Below are positions 54,563 through 62,807 of a DNA stretch of 64,000 nucleotides, in pieces (position 1 is the first letter of the stretch; the number at the start of each line of letters is the position of its first letter). The notes beneath the pieces are model-generated. The model was not told the origin of the DNA, made no database searches, and saw nothing but the letters and a program-made list of their open reading frames with translations. Source of the stretch: Selenomonas sp. TAMA-11512 (lineage in GTDB: Bacteria > Bacillota > Negativicutes > Selenomonadales > Selenomonadaceae). The translations under genes and the position numbers were made by a program. The DNA lies in contig NZ_AP029018.1 in assembly GCF_037076525.1 (NCBI RefSeq), positions 1 to 64,000 on the forward strand. Reading direction: 5' to 3'.

Positions 54563-55655
54563 CGCACTGCTCGTACTTCTCCTGACGGCGGCGGCATGCG
54601 CGCCGCTCGGCGTCTTTCTGATCCTGCGCCGCCTCTCCATGATGGCGGACGCGATCAGTCATACGGTGCTGCTCGGCATCGTGCTCGCGTTCTTCCTCAC
54701 GCACGATCTCGGCTCGCCGTGGCTGCTCTTCGGCGCGGCGCTCATGGGCGTCATCACCGTCTCTCTCGTGGAGCTCCTCGGCAAGACGAATCTCGTCAAG
54801 TACGATGACGCGATCGGCGTCATCTTTCCTCTGCTCTTTGCGCTTGCCGTCATACTGATCAGCAAATACGCGGGGAACGCCCACCTCGATACCGATATGG
54901 TGCTCATGGGCGAGGTCATCTACGCGGGGCTGAATACGGTGGAGATCGGCGGTGCGGAGATTGCCGCCTCCGCTCTCAAGATGGGCGGACTCATCCTCGT
55001 CATCGCCGCGTTTATCACCGTGTTTTACAAGGAGCTGAAGGTATCCACGTTCGACGGCGAGTACGCGCGCCTCATCGGCGTGCCGACGGGCATCTTCTTC
55101 TATGCCTTTATGTCGCTCACCTCGCTGACGACAGTTGCCGCGTTCGACGCGGTGGGCGCGATCCTCGTGATCTCCTTCTTCATCGCGCCCGGGGCGACCG
55201 CGCTGCTCTTTACGAAGCACCTGTCGCACACGATCCTGCTCGCGCTCCTCGTCGGCATTGTGAACTCCGTCGTCGGCTATGTGATTGCCGTGCATACAAA
55301 TGCGTCCATCGCGGGACTCTGCGCGGTCATCAATATGCTTGTCTATGCAGTCGCCCTGCTCACAAGCCCGAAGGGCATGATCACGACCTACGTCCGCCGC
55401 CTGCAGAGCGTGCGGCAGATGCAGCGCGATCTCTTCCTCCTGCACATCGGCAGACACACCGCCGAGCGCATGAAGAGTGCGGAGAACCACACGGACCGGA
55501 TCGGCGACCATCTGAAATGGGACGAGACAAAGGTGCAGCGCGTCAGCCGCGAGCTGATCGAGCGCCGTCTGCTCACGCGCGAGGGCAGCTACTATCTGCT
55601 GACCGATGCGGGCTCGGCGGCATATACCGCGCTTTGCAGGAGATATTATATCTGA
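54555..55655 (+). CDS. Metal ABC permease 2 fused to a winged helix
   Basis: A 366-aa protein. Residues 1-270 are an ABC-3 permease (SMMADAISHTVLLGIVLAFF, FDGEYARLIGVPTG, DAVGAILVISFFIAPGATA). Residues about 288-366 add a soluble domain with LFLLHIGRHTAERMKSAENH, DHLKWDETKVQRVSRELIER and RLLTREGSYYLLTDAG, the pattern of a winged helix with recognition helix and wing, as in DtxR/MntR-type repressors. No separate metal-binding domain is present. The Chlamydia YtgCR permease-repressor fusion is a precedent. A terminator follows. Confidence 0.85.
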   Translation: MDDALLVLLLTAAACAPLGVFLILRRLSMMADAISHTVLLGIVLAFFLTHDLGSPWLLFGAALMGVITVSLVELLGKTNLVKYDDAIGVIFPLLFALAVILISKYAGNAHLDTDMVLMGEVIYAGLNTVEIGGAEIAASALKMGGLILVIAAFITVFYKELKVSTFDGEYARLIGVPTGIFFYAFMSLTSLTTVAAFDAVGAILVISFFIAPGATALLFTKHLSHTILLALLVGIVNSVVGYVIAVHTNASIAGLCAVINMLVYAVALLTSPKGMITTYVRRLQSVRQMQRDLFLLHIGRHTAERMKSAENHTDRIGDHLKWDETKVQRVSRELIERRLLTREGSYYLLTDAGSAAYTALCRRYYI

Positions 55656-55677
55656 CTTGACAACCGATTGCGTTCGA

Positions 55678-55728
55678 CAGGAAACGGAGTGCCGTGACAG
55701 ACACTCCGTTTCCTGTTATTTTTTCTGT
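55678..55728 (+). terminator. Intrinsic terminator after metal ABC operon
   Basis: CAGGAAACGGAGTG pairs with CACTCCGTTTCCTG (55678-55715) and runs into a T-rich tail. Confidence 0.93.
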
Positions 55729-55776
55729 GTTTTTCTTCTATATTTTTGGTGCCGGCTGCTCGGCTTGTCGGTCGAT

Positions 55777-55812
55777 ATCTTGGTCGGTATCTTGGTCGCT
55801 GTCTTGGTCGGT
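55777..55812. repeat. 12-bp tandem repeat
   Basis: Three units, ATCTTGGTCGGT, ATCTTGGTCGCT and GTCTTGGTCGGT, follow a partial related unit at 55764. On the minus strand they read as a DQD-containing tetrapeptide repeat, but no gene start supports a coding role. Confidence 0.75.
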
Positions 55813-55948
55813 GCTGCGGCCGACGACATGAATTTCACGCAGGAATGCGGCTCCATAGAAAAGGGACGGGATGGGAATTTGCAATTTATAGAGCATAATA
55901 CTATACTCATCTTGGATGGGAAGCACTGACAGGAAAAGGAGAGAGGAC

Positions 55949-56602
55949 ATGAGAAGAGGCGTTTTCTTCCATATATTGCTCTGCATCGCGCTGCTGCCCC
56001 TTGCGCTCGGCGTCTCATCAGGCCGCGCGTCGGCGGAGGAGACCGCCATGGCAGCCCCGTATGCGATTCGCGTTCCGAAAACGACAGACGAAGATTTTGC
56101 GGAGCATCGGATGGCGGCGTATGTCGATGCGACATTCATGATCCCTTTCTACGCTTATCCCGCGGCGGATAAGGCGTATATATACTGCACGGACGAAGGC
56201 GACAGATATTATGCCGACTGTTTTTTTGAAGTCAACGGCAAGATTGTCAAAAAGGATCAGCTGAACGCGTACAGGCGAAAGGATGATCCGAGGATCTATG
56301 ACACCTCGGCGGAGCAGCAGGCGGCCCTTCTGAAAAGCATAGCCGAGGGCATGCAGTCCGTTCAGAGCTTCTATGATTACTATAGAGAGCCTGTCCCGAC
56401 CGAGATCAGGATCATTTACGATATCAAAGGAGGGAGCCTCGAAGCCGAGCACAGCTATACGGAGATCGGGCGGCAGACGAAACATCCCGCGCTCCTGTTC
56501 GTCAACTGGATGCATGACATCCGAAGGGAGCACGCGTCCACCGAGTACCGCCGACAGGCAAGCGCGCGAAGGAAAGGCGCGAATGTGCTCAGACTGCCGT
56601 AA
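55949..56602 (+). CDS. Secreted hypothetical protein
   Basis: A 217-aa protein with a signal peptide (RRGVFFHILLCIALLPLALG, cleavage near ASA-E). The mature part is mixed alpha/beta with several Tyr residues and a basic C-terminus (EYRRQASARRKG). No family is recognised. The ATG at 55949 follows AAAGGAG; an in-frame start at 55916 has no site. Confidence 0.65.
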   Translation: MRRGVFFHILLCIALLPLALGVSSGRASAEETAMAAPYAIRVPKTTDEDFAEHRMAAYVDATFMIPFYAYPAADKAYIYCTDEGDRYYADCFFEVNGKIVKKDQLNAYRRKDDPRIYDTSAEQQAALLKSIAEGMQSVQSFYDYYREPVPTEIRIIYDIKGGSLEAEHSYTEIGRQTKHPALLFVNWMHDIRREHASTEYRRQASARRKGANVLRLP

Positions 56603-56679
56603 TATCGCGTTGAAACTCGCACGATGAATTCTCCTGCCTGTCTGCCCGGATTTCCTTCCACATCATTTCAATCAAACCG

Positions 56680-57690
56680 TCAGGACTGCGCTTCCTGCGG
56701 CGCGTCGCAGCCGAATGCGATGCCGGCGGATTTTCTCGCGTTCTCCGCCGTATCGAGGACAGCGACGGAGATGTCGAGACCGGCCTTCATGGCGTCATAG
56801 TCCCGTGCCGCGTAGATGGCCGCGAAGTCCAGGAACTCATGCACCATGCGATGCGCATAGCGATTCAGCTCATAGCGCGTGACACTCCCCTCGCCGTGCA
56901 GGGAAATCTCAAAGGAGGTCAGCACGTTCGGCGCCCCGAGGGTGCGCAGCCACCCCTTCTCGCCCTGTATCAGGAGGAAGCACGGACTCTCGGAGTCCTT
57001 CGCGCCCAAGGCGACCGCCGTGAAATCGCGGTATTTCATCCGCAGCGTGCCGGACGTATCGATGCCGTTGAAGCCGATATTCGCGTCATAGACGACGTTG
57101 TCAGGGGCGCCGAACAGAGCGATGATGACGTTCAGATTGTAGATGTTGATATCGTAGAGCGCGCCGCCGGATTTCTCAGGATCAAAGGCGGGCAGCACCT
57201 CGCCCTTCAGATACCTGTCATAGCGGCTGGAATACTGGGAGTAGTTCGCCATGACGGCGCGGATCCTGCCCAGCTTCGGCAGGTGCTCCCGGATTGCGCG
57301 GAAGTTGGGGAAGTGCAGCGAGGTCACCGCTTCAAACATATAGAGATGATTGGCAAGCGCCAGCTCCTTCAGCTCGCGCACCTCGGCCGCCGTGGAGGAA
57401 AAGGGCTTTTCCATGATGACGTGCTTGCCCGCCAGCAGGGCCTTCTTCGCGTATTCATAGTGGACGCTGTTCGTAAGGCCGATGTAGACGAACTCCACAT
57501 CATCGCTTGCCAGCAGCGCGTCATAGTCGGTATGCACCGTCGGGATGCCGTACTGTGCGGCGAGCTGCTCCGCTGTGGCGCGGCTTTTCGGGCGGGCAAA
57601 AATCGCCGTGACCTCGATATCGGGGACTTCGGTCAGCGCCGGCAGAGCCGTTTTCACAATCAATCCGGTTCCTAAAATGGCGAGTTTCAT
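56680..57690 (-). CDS. Gfo/Idh/MocA-family oxidoreductase
   Basis: A 336-aa NAD(P)-dependent sugar or cyclitol oxidoreductase. The Rossmann motif is AILGTGLIVKTALPAL (GTGxI variant), followed by VYIGLTNSVHYEYAKKALLAGKHVIMEKP with the conserved EKP lysine, and the substrate-domain GGALYDINIYNLN. Substrate unknown. Start ATG follows GGAGG by eight bases. It is monocistronic and leftward. Confidence 0.9.
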   Translation of the reverse strand: MKLAILGTGLIVKTALPALTEVPDIEVTAIFARPKSRATAEQLAAQYGIPTVHTDYDALLASDDVEFVYIGLTNSVHYEYAKKALLAGKHVIMEKPFSSTAAEVRELKELALANHLYMFEAVTSLHFPNFRAIREHLPKLGRIRAVMANYSQYSSRYDRYLKGEVLPAFDPEKSGGALYDINIYNLNVIIALFGAPDNVVYDANIGFNGIDTSGTLRMKYRDFTAVALGAKDSESPCFLLIQGEKGWLRTLGAPNVLTSFEISLHGEGSVTRYELNRYAHRMVHEFLDFAAIYAARDYDAMKAGLDISVAVLDTAENARKSAGIAFGCDAPQEAQS

Positions 57691-57787
57691 GGTGTTTTCC
57701 TCCATATTCTTTGCCTTATGCCGGCAGTCTCGAATGAACGGTGTTTCTGCCGGGGAGAGATGACTCGGCGCACGACTTTCTTCGGCT

Positions 57788-58681
57788 TCAGCAGTTCCCG
57801 CGATGGACGTGATGCAGATGCCGCGCGGCAATCGCGGTGAGGCGATCGACGGTTTCGATCGGTGTCGGCGGCGTGCTGAGGCGGTGGCGCGGGAAGTAGC
57901 GGCTGATGTGCAGCGGGAGATCGGGAGAGAGGGAGGCGAGCCAGCGCGCTTCCTCGTCCATATCCTCCGTGCCGTCGTTCATCCCGGGAACGATGAGCGT
58001 CGTCACCTCGACGTGACACATCTCCGCGGCGCGGGCGATGGTCGCCTTGACGGTCTCCAGATTGCCGCCGAGACGGCGGTAGTGCTCCTCTCGCCAGCCC
58101 TTGAGGTCGATGTTCATCGCGTCGACGTGTGGCAGGAGGCGCGCGAGCGGTTCATCCGAGATCATGCCGTTCGTGACGAGCACGACCCGCATCCCCGCCG
58201 CGTGCAGGAGGGGCGCCGTGTCCAGGATGTACTCGAAGCCGACAAGCGGCTCGTTGTAGGTGAAGGCGACGCCGAGGTTGCCGGGAGCGCGGCGCCGCAG
58301 ATCCGCGGCAAGGGCGGCAAGGCGCTCGGGCGATACATCCTCCGTCTCGATGGAATCGTCCGCCATCGCGATGGCCGCGTTCTGACAGAAGGGACAGGCG
58401 AGATTGCAGCCGAAGCTGCCGACGGATAGAATGAAGCTGCCGGGATGAAAGTGATACAGCGGCTTCTTCTCAATCGGGTCGAGCGCGAGCGCCGTCAGGC
58501 GTCCGTAGTTCTTCGCGCGGATGACGCCGCCGACGTTTTCGCGCGCGCGGCAGAAGCCGGTCTCCCCTGCGCGCAGACGGCAGGCATGGGGACAGAGTGT
58601 GCAGGTGACGCGCTCGTCCGCGTCCGCCTGCGCAGGGAGAGCCGTTTCGCGCGTATGCCCTCGATCATACGCATCCGCCAT
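57788..58681 (-). CDS. AmmeMemoRadiSam-type radical SAM enzyme
   Basis: A 297-aa radical SAM protein related to pyruvate formate-lyase activating enzymes. The N-terminal Cys motif CTLCPHACRLRAGETGFCRA precedes the radical SAM cluster GCNLACPFCQNA (CxxxCxxC), then VAFTYNEPLVGFEY and DAMNIDLKGW. This domain order matches the AmmeMemoRadiSam system enzyme; its usual AMMECR1/Memo partner genes are not visible here. Start follows AAAGGAGG. Confidence 0.9.
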   Translation of the reverse strand: MADAYDRGHTRETALPAQADADERVTCTLCPHACRLRAGETGFCRARENVGGVIRAKNYGRLTALALDPIEKKPLYHFHPGSFILSVGSFGCNLACPFCQNAAIAMADDSIETEDVSPERLAALAADLRRRAPGNLGVAFTYNEPLVGFEYILDTAPLLHAAGMRVVLVTNGMISDEPLARLLPHVDAMNIDLKGWREEHYRRLGGNLETVKATIARAAEMCHVEVTTLIVPGMNDGTEDMDEEARWLASLSPDLPLHISRYFPRHRLSTPPTPIETVDRLTAIAARHLHHVHRGNC

Positions 58682-58730
58682 CGTGGGACGCCTCCTTTCG
58701 ATACTTGTATTCTTTATTCGATATCCCCGC

Positions 58731-58849
58731 GTGAAAGACCTCCATATTTCGATTGATTCCGCAAGAATACCACGGTATACTAGGCGTAGGATGAAAACTG
58801 TACGGAGGGTGAAGAGGATGACAAAGAGAATTGCCGCGCTGCTCGCTGT
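58731..58849 (+). repeat. Duplicated promoter/leader/signal segment, copy 1
   Basis: About 119 bases matching 59687-59805 with no indels and a handful of substitutions. It covers promoter, leader and the first ten codons of two neighbouring secreted-protein genes. Confidence 0.85.
58753..58781 (+). promoter_or_regulatory. Promoter of BamE/OmlA-like gene 1
   Basis: TTGATT (58753-58758), 17-base spacer and TATACT (58776-58781). The same arrangement is duplicated at 59709. Confidence 0.75.
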
Positions 58850-59336
58850 GTGTATGCTTGCACTCTCGGGAGCAGCGATGGCGGAGGGCGTCAATCCGGT
58901 AGAATCGGAAGGTGTCATTGACATTGCGGAGATGTCACTCAGCGGTGTGCACATCGGGATGTCGCGCGCAGAGGTCGAGGAGATCTTGGGGGAGCCGACC
59001 TTACGGACGAAGCCATATTATGCGCCGGCGCATGATACATGGAGGGATTCCTATAACTACGAGTGGTCGCTCAACGTCGATTTTGATGGGGACTCTGTTA
59101 TGAGCCTCGGTACGAACAAGCGCAATGGCATTGCGACACCTGCGGGGCTCGAGGTGGGCGACACGGTGGAGAAGATGCAGCGCATCTATGGAAAGGGGTA
59201 TCACTACTTTTTTTTCGATCAGGAGACCTTCGAATACCACAACAACGGTGCAGGTGACTACGCATTTTACGACATGAAGATCACCGCGTCAAACGGCATC
59301 ATCACGGAGATCGACATTACGAGCAGGGAGTCTTGA
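58818..59336 (+). CDS. BamE/OmlA-like secreted protein 1
   Basis: A 172-aa exported protein: signal peptide KRIAALLAVCMLALSGAAMA, then a domain with SLSGVHIGMSRAEVEEILGE, the signature of SmpA/OmlA/BamE-type folds (GMSxxEVxxxLGxP), repeated more weakly as GLEVGDTVEKMQRIYGKGYH. It lacks a lipobox Cys, so it is probably periplasmic. The ATG at 58818 is placed by GGAGG nine bases upstream; 58791 is a less likely start. A terminator follows at 59345-59375. Confidence 0.75.
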   Translation: MTKRIAALLAVCMLALSGAAMAEGVNPVESEGVIDIAEMSLSGVHIGMSRAEVEEILGEPTLRTKPYYAPAHDTWRDSYNYEWSLNVDFDGDSVMSLGTNKRNGIATPAGLEVGDTVEKMQRIYGKGYHYFFFDQETFEYHNNGAGDYAFYDMKITASNGIITEIDITSRES

Positions 59337-59344
59337 GGCAAATG

Positions 59345-59380
59345 GGGCAGCCGCGCAAAGCAGCTGCCCTGTTTCTATTT
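59345..59380 (+). terminator. Intrinsic terminator after BamE-like gene 1
   Basis: GGGCAGC (59345-59351) pairs with GCTGCCC (59363-59369), followed by a T-rich stretch. Confidence 0.78.
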
Positions 59381-59686
59381 ATTCCCGCACATCGCCAAAG
59401 ATAAGATCGACGATGTGATATGCGTTATCCGCCCCCACCCCTGTCCGCGCGCGAGGCGACATGGGTACGGATGCGTCGGCTCATCTCCGGGAACTGCGCC
59501 GTGAAGACACAGCGCACAATCCGGTACTTCATCGAAAAGCATTCCCCTCAATACAATACACAGCTCCAATTATAGCAGAGATCGGTGAGGGCGGATTGTG
59601 CGGACAGTGCGCCGCATGGATTCGCGCCCCGCAGGAGAATCCTGTCGATACGTGCCGTATCTGCCCGATGAGGGGCGCTTTTCGGT
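59381..59686. other. Gap with a possible gene remnant
   Basis: Read leftward the stretch 59540-59385 contains a plausible C-terminal protein end (NAYHIVDLIFGDVRE then stop) joined to the segment RIVRCVFTAQFPEMSRRIRT only through a one-base frameshift near a G run. It looks like debris of a lost gene of unknown type. Confidence 0.35.
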
Positions 59687-59805
59687 GTGAAAGACCTTTA
59701 TATTTCGATTGATTCTGCAAGAATACCACGGTATACTATGCGTAGGATGAAATATGTACGGAGGGTGAAGAGGATGACAAAGAGAATTGCCGCGCTGCTC
59801 ACTGT
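59687..59805 (+). repeat. Duplicated promoter/leader/signal segment, copy 2
   Basis: Direct repeat of 58731-58849, offset by 956 bases, ending where the two signal peptides diverge. Confidence 0.85.
59709..59737 (+). promoter_or_regulatory. Promoter of BamE/OmlA-like gene 2
   Basis: TTGATT (59709-59714), 17-base spacer and TATACT (59732-59737), identical in elements to copy 1. Confidence 0.75.
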
Positions 59806-60298
59806 CCTGATGATTGCATGGTCGATGGACTGCATGGCTGCGAACATCGACCGGATCAATTCGGACGATCATGTCCTGGAGAGATCCGAAATCGCGCTGG
59901 GCGGCATCATGGTGGGCATGACACGGGCGCAGGCAGAGGGCATCTGCGGCAAGCCCACCGCGCGAAGGATAGTCGTGATCAAGGGCACCTCGCGCGACTA
60001 TGGGAAATTGTATATGTACGTCTACGGCACATCGCTTCAAGTGACTTACAATAAGGATGTAGTCATGCTCATGTACCTCGACGCGTCCGAGAGCAGCGGG
60101 GTAGCGACGCCGGCAGGGGTGACCGTCGGAGACCCGGAGGACAAGGTCACGCAGATATACGGCACGCCGTGGTGCTATACGAAGGATGACCGCGGGGAAG
60201 AGAATTTCGTTTACCGCGATAAAGGCGGCGATACCAAGCTGATTTTCGGCGTGGAGAACGGCAGAGTCATCTATATCGGTATCATCGGAGAGGAATGA
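59774..60298 (+). CDS. BamE/OmlA-like secreted protein 2
   Basis: A 174-aa paralogue of protein 1. The signal peptide (KRIAALLTVLMIAWSMDCMA) is nearly the same in its first ten residues, and the domain shows IALGGIMVGMTRAQAEGICG, then GVTVGDPEDKVTQIYGTPW. The mature sequences have diverged strongly although the promoter and leader are almost identical. The start at 59774 follows GGAGG at nine bases. Confidence 0.75.
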   Translation: MTKRIAALLTVLMIAWSMDCMAANIDRINSDDHVLERSEIALGGIMVGMTRAQAEGICGKPTARRIVVIKGTSRDYGKLYMYVYGTSLQVTYNKDVVMLMYLDASESSGVATPAGVTVGDPEDKVTQIYGTPWCYTKDDRGEENFVYRDKGGDTKLIFGVENGRVIYIGIIGEE

Positions 60299-60428
60299 GC
60301 TCGGACGGTGATGAACGATATCTTTCAAGCGGGGCGGCGCAGGATGAGCGGTTCATGAAGACGCTCCACGGGCATGGCGATGCCCTCGAGACCATGGTGA
60401 TTCTCAGGGATTGGAATGACGCATAGCA

Positions 60429-60468
60429 ATATGAAATATAAAAAATGCCGGTTTTTTATATTTCATAT
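60429..60468. promoter_or_regulatory. Perfect 17-bp inverted repeat upstream of fic
   Basis: ATATGAAATATAAAAAA (60429-60445) and TTTTTTATATTTCATAT (60452-60468) surround TGCCGG. A related GAAGTATAAAAAAGG follows at 60473. It may be an operator of the Fic gene or a terminator for the upstream gene; the T run inside the arm allows both. Confidence 0.6.
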
Positions 60469-60513
60469 TTTTGAAGTATAAAAAAGGATGCTTTTGAGGG
60501 AGGTGTGCAGGGG

Positions 60514-61725
60514 ATGGCGTATGAGAGTCTCTTCCTTCTCTATCGGCGGGATGAAGCGCGATGGGAAGAGGAATATCGGCAGCGGAGCAAGGGCCCGATG
60601 ACGCGGCAGCTGCACATCGAGCTGCAGGAATACGGACGCGCGGAGCCGTATCCGGCGTTCTATTGCTATGCGGAGGAGCTCGTCCTCCTGCAGGAGGAGA
60701 TCCGACGGGATCTTACGGAGCTTTTGGGGTTGATCGCGCATATTCCGAAAGCGGGAATTGAGCAATTTCTGCATACCTGCATGGTGCAGGAGATCCTGGC
60801 GACGAACGAGATCGAGGGTGTACACAGCACGAAACGCGAGATTCGCGCGGCGATGGAGACGCCTCCGGCAGAGCGTCTGCGCATGCGCATGGGCGGAGTG
60901 GTCAACAAATATGCACGGATTTTACAGGGCGAGGAGATTCCTCTTGCCTCCGCCGAGGATGTGCGATCTCTCTTCGACAGCTTTCTTGCCGAGGAGATTC
61001 GCCGTGCCGACCCGAACAATCTGCCGGATGGCCGACTGTTTCGGAAGAGCTCCGTCGACATCGTATCCCCGGCGCAAAAGGTCATTCATCGAGGCGCTTA
61101 TCCCGAGGACAGGATCATTCGTGAGATGGAATGTGCGCTTGGACTCCTGCATGAGGAGAGCATCCCGTTTCTTTTCCGCGTTGCCGTGTTTCACTATCTC
61201 TTCGGATACATTCATCCGTTTTATGACGGAAACGGGCGGATGTCGCGCTTCATCACGACCTATCTGCTGGCGCGTGAGCTGCATCCGACGGCCGCGCTCC
61301 AGCTGTCGCTGCTCATCAAGCGGCGCAGGAAGGGATACTATAAGCTGTTCGCGGAGACTACATCCGCGTTTAATCGGGGCGATGTGACGCCGTTTATCAT
61401 CGGCATGCTCCGATTCATATACGAGGCGGTCCGCTGCACGGAGGACGCGCTGGAGGATCGGCTCATGCGCTATCGGATGTATCATGACCGCGTGATGGAT
61501 ACCGTGCACGATAAGAAGATGCGCAATGTGTACGACGTTCTCCTGCAGGCGGCTGTGTTCTCGGATATCGGCACAACGGTCGCCGAGCTTGCGGGCACGC
61601 TCGAGCAGACGGAGACGACGATCTATGCAAAGCTGCGGGCGATTCCCGAGGAACACCTGGTGCAGAACAGGAGTAGCCGCCCATATCATTACATGCTGCG
61701 GCTTGAATCGTTTCGTGGGGATTGA
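60514..61725 (+). CDS. Fic-domain protein (class II, N-terminal inhibitory helix)
   Basis: A 403-aa Fic/DOC protein, usually an AMP transferase acting on a target hydroxyl. The active-site loop HPFYDGNGRMSR is at residues 234-245 with catalytic His. The inhibitory-helix motif TNEIEG (S/TxxxEG) is at 97-102, which in class II proteins blocks ATP. A C-terminal winged-helix-like region (VAELAGTLEQTETTIYAKLR) may bind DNA. The ATG at 60514 suits the GGGAGG site; a GTG at 60505 is too close. A remnant of a second fic-like gene follows. Confidence 0.93.
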   Translation: MAYESLFLLYRRDEARWEEEYRQRSKGPMTRQLHIELQEYGRAEPYPAFYCYAEELVLLQEEIRRDLTELLGLIAHIPKAGIEQFLHTCMVQEILATNEIEGVHSTKREIRAAMETPPAERLRMRMGGVVNKYARILQGEEIPLASAEDVRSLFDSFLAEEIRRADPNNLPDGRLFRKSSVDIVSPAQKVIHRGAYPEDRIIREMECALGLLHEESIPFLFRVAVFHYLFGYIHPFYDGNGRMSRFITTYLLARELHPTAALQLSLLIKRRRKGYYKLFAETTSAFNRGDVTPFIIGMLRFIYEAVRCTEDALEDRLMRYRMYHDRVMDTVHDKKMRNVYDVLLQAAVFSDIGTTVAELAGTLEQTETTIYAKLRAIPEEHLVQNRSSRPYHYMLRLESFRGD

Positions 61726-61785
61726 CTGCACATCGACCTGCAGGAATACGGACGATCGCAGGCGAATCCGGCGTTTTGCCGCTAT
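61726..61785 (+). pseudogene. Fragment of a second fic-like gene
   Basis: Sixty bases match 60610-60669 inside fic at 50 positions without indels. Translation gives LHIDLQEYGRSQANPAFCRY against LHIELQEYGRAEPYPAFYCY, so it looks like a remnant of a paralogue. Confidence 0.7.
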
Positions 61786-61800
61786 ATAATAGGAATATGA

Positions 61801-61830
61801 CAACAGCCTCCCTTTGCCGGGAGGCTGTTT
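61801..61830. terminator. Intrinsic terminator between fic and DUF554 genes
   Basis: CAACAGCCTCCC pairs with GGGAGGCTGTTTG around TTTGCC. With convergent genes on both sides it may act bidirectionally, though the T tract is short. Confidence 0.75.
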
Positions 61831-61851
61831 GACGTTTGGGGGCTCGCAATG

Positions 61852-62568
61852 TCAGAGCATCTGCCACAGGACGGCGATGACGAGCGCGGGCAGAAAGTTT
61901 GCGACGCGGATATACGGAAGGCCGAGGAGATTCGTGCCGATGCAGAAGATGAGGATGCTGCCGATGTAGCTGAGATTGCCGAGCGCGGCGTCCGTCATGA
62001 GCGGCTCGATCGCGCCCGCCGCGAGAAAGACGGCGCCCTGAAAGAGCCCGACCGAGACGGCGGAGAAGATGCAGCCCTTTCCGAGCGCTGCCGTGAACAG
62101 CATGATGACGACGGCATCGAGCACGCTCTTTGCGAAGAGGACAGACGGGTCGCCGAGCAGGCGGTCATTGATCGAGCCGATGACGGCCATCGCGCCGACG
62201 CAGACCGTCAGCGAGGCGGTGACAAAGCCGTCGATGAAATGCGTGTCGCCCGTACTGCCCGATACGCGTTTCAGCCATGCGCCGAACGACGCCATGCGGT
62301 CCTCGATGTTGATGAGCTCGCCGATAAGCGCGCCGCCGATGAGCGCGGTGAGCAGCATATTCGCGCCGACGAACGTGAGCTGCCCGTACTGCCCGATGCG
62401 GAGCATTTCGCGCAGCGCCCCGCCCATGCCGAGAAAGATGACCGCGAGCGCGCAGGCGCGCATGAGCGTTTCCTGAAACCGCTCCGAGATGAAGCGGCCG
62501 AACCCGAGCCCCAATATGCCGCCGAGCACGATGGCGCCGACATTTGCGATGATTCCGACTCCCGGCAT
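61852..62568 (-). CDS. DUF554 membrane protein
   Basis: A 238-aa integral membrane protein with six or seven helices. The pattern GIIANVGAIVLGGILGLGFG, FLGMGGALREM and FIDGFVTASLTVCVGAMAVIG is typical of DUF554 (YdfK-like) proteins, whose function is not established. Start ATG follows AAGGGGG. It is monocistronic and leftward. Confidence 0.9.
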   Translation of the reverse strand: MPGVGIIANVGAIVLGGILGLGFGRFISERFQETLMRACALAVIFLGMGGALREMLRIGQYGQLTFVGANMLLTALIGGALIGELINIEDRMASFGAWLKRVSGSTGDTHFIDGFVTASLTVCVGAMAVIGSINDRLLGDPSVLFAKSVLDAVVIMLFTAALGKGCIFSAVSVGLFQGAVFLAAGAIEPLMTDAALGNLSYIGSILIFCIGTNLLGLPYIRVANFLPALVIAVLWQML

Positions 62569-62727
62569 GATCTATTCCCCCTTGCATTTATCTGATGGTT
62601 CATTGTACTCCATTTTGCGATGCATGTAAAATGAAAGCGCGGCCCGCGAAATCGTTTCATTTTATTTATACATGGACAGACGGGGGATAACGTGGTAGAA
62701 TACGTGCGTATTTTCATTTTCAAAATA

Positions 62728-62771
62728 GGGAAGCACGGAGAGACAGATTTCATTTTATCAGCGGTTCTTTA
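62728..62771. repeat. MITE-like element, internally deleted fragment E
   Basis: GGAAGCAC of the left inverted end is joined almost directly to GACAGATTTCATTTTATCAG of the right end, ending GGTTCTTTA. The interior is missing. Confidence 0.65.
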
Positions 62772-62807
62772 GGAAAATGAATGCGAATTTTTTAGGGGGT
62801 ATAGACA

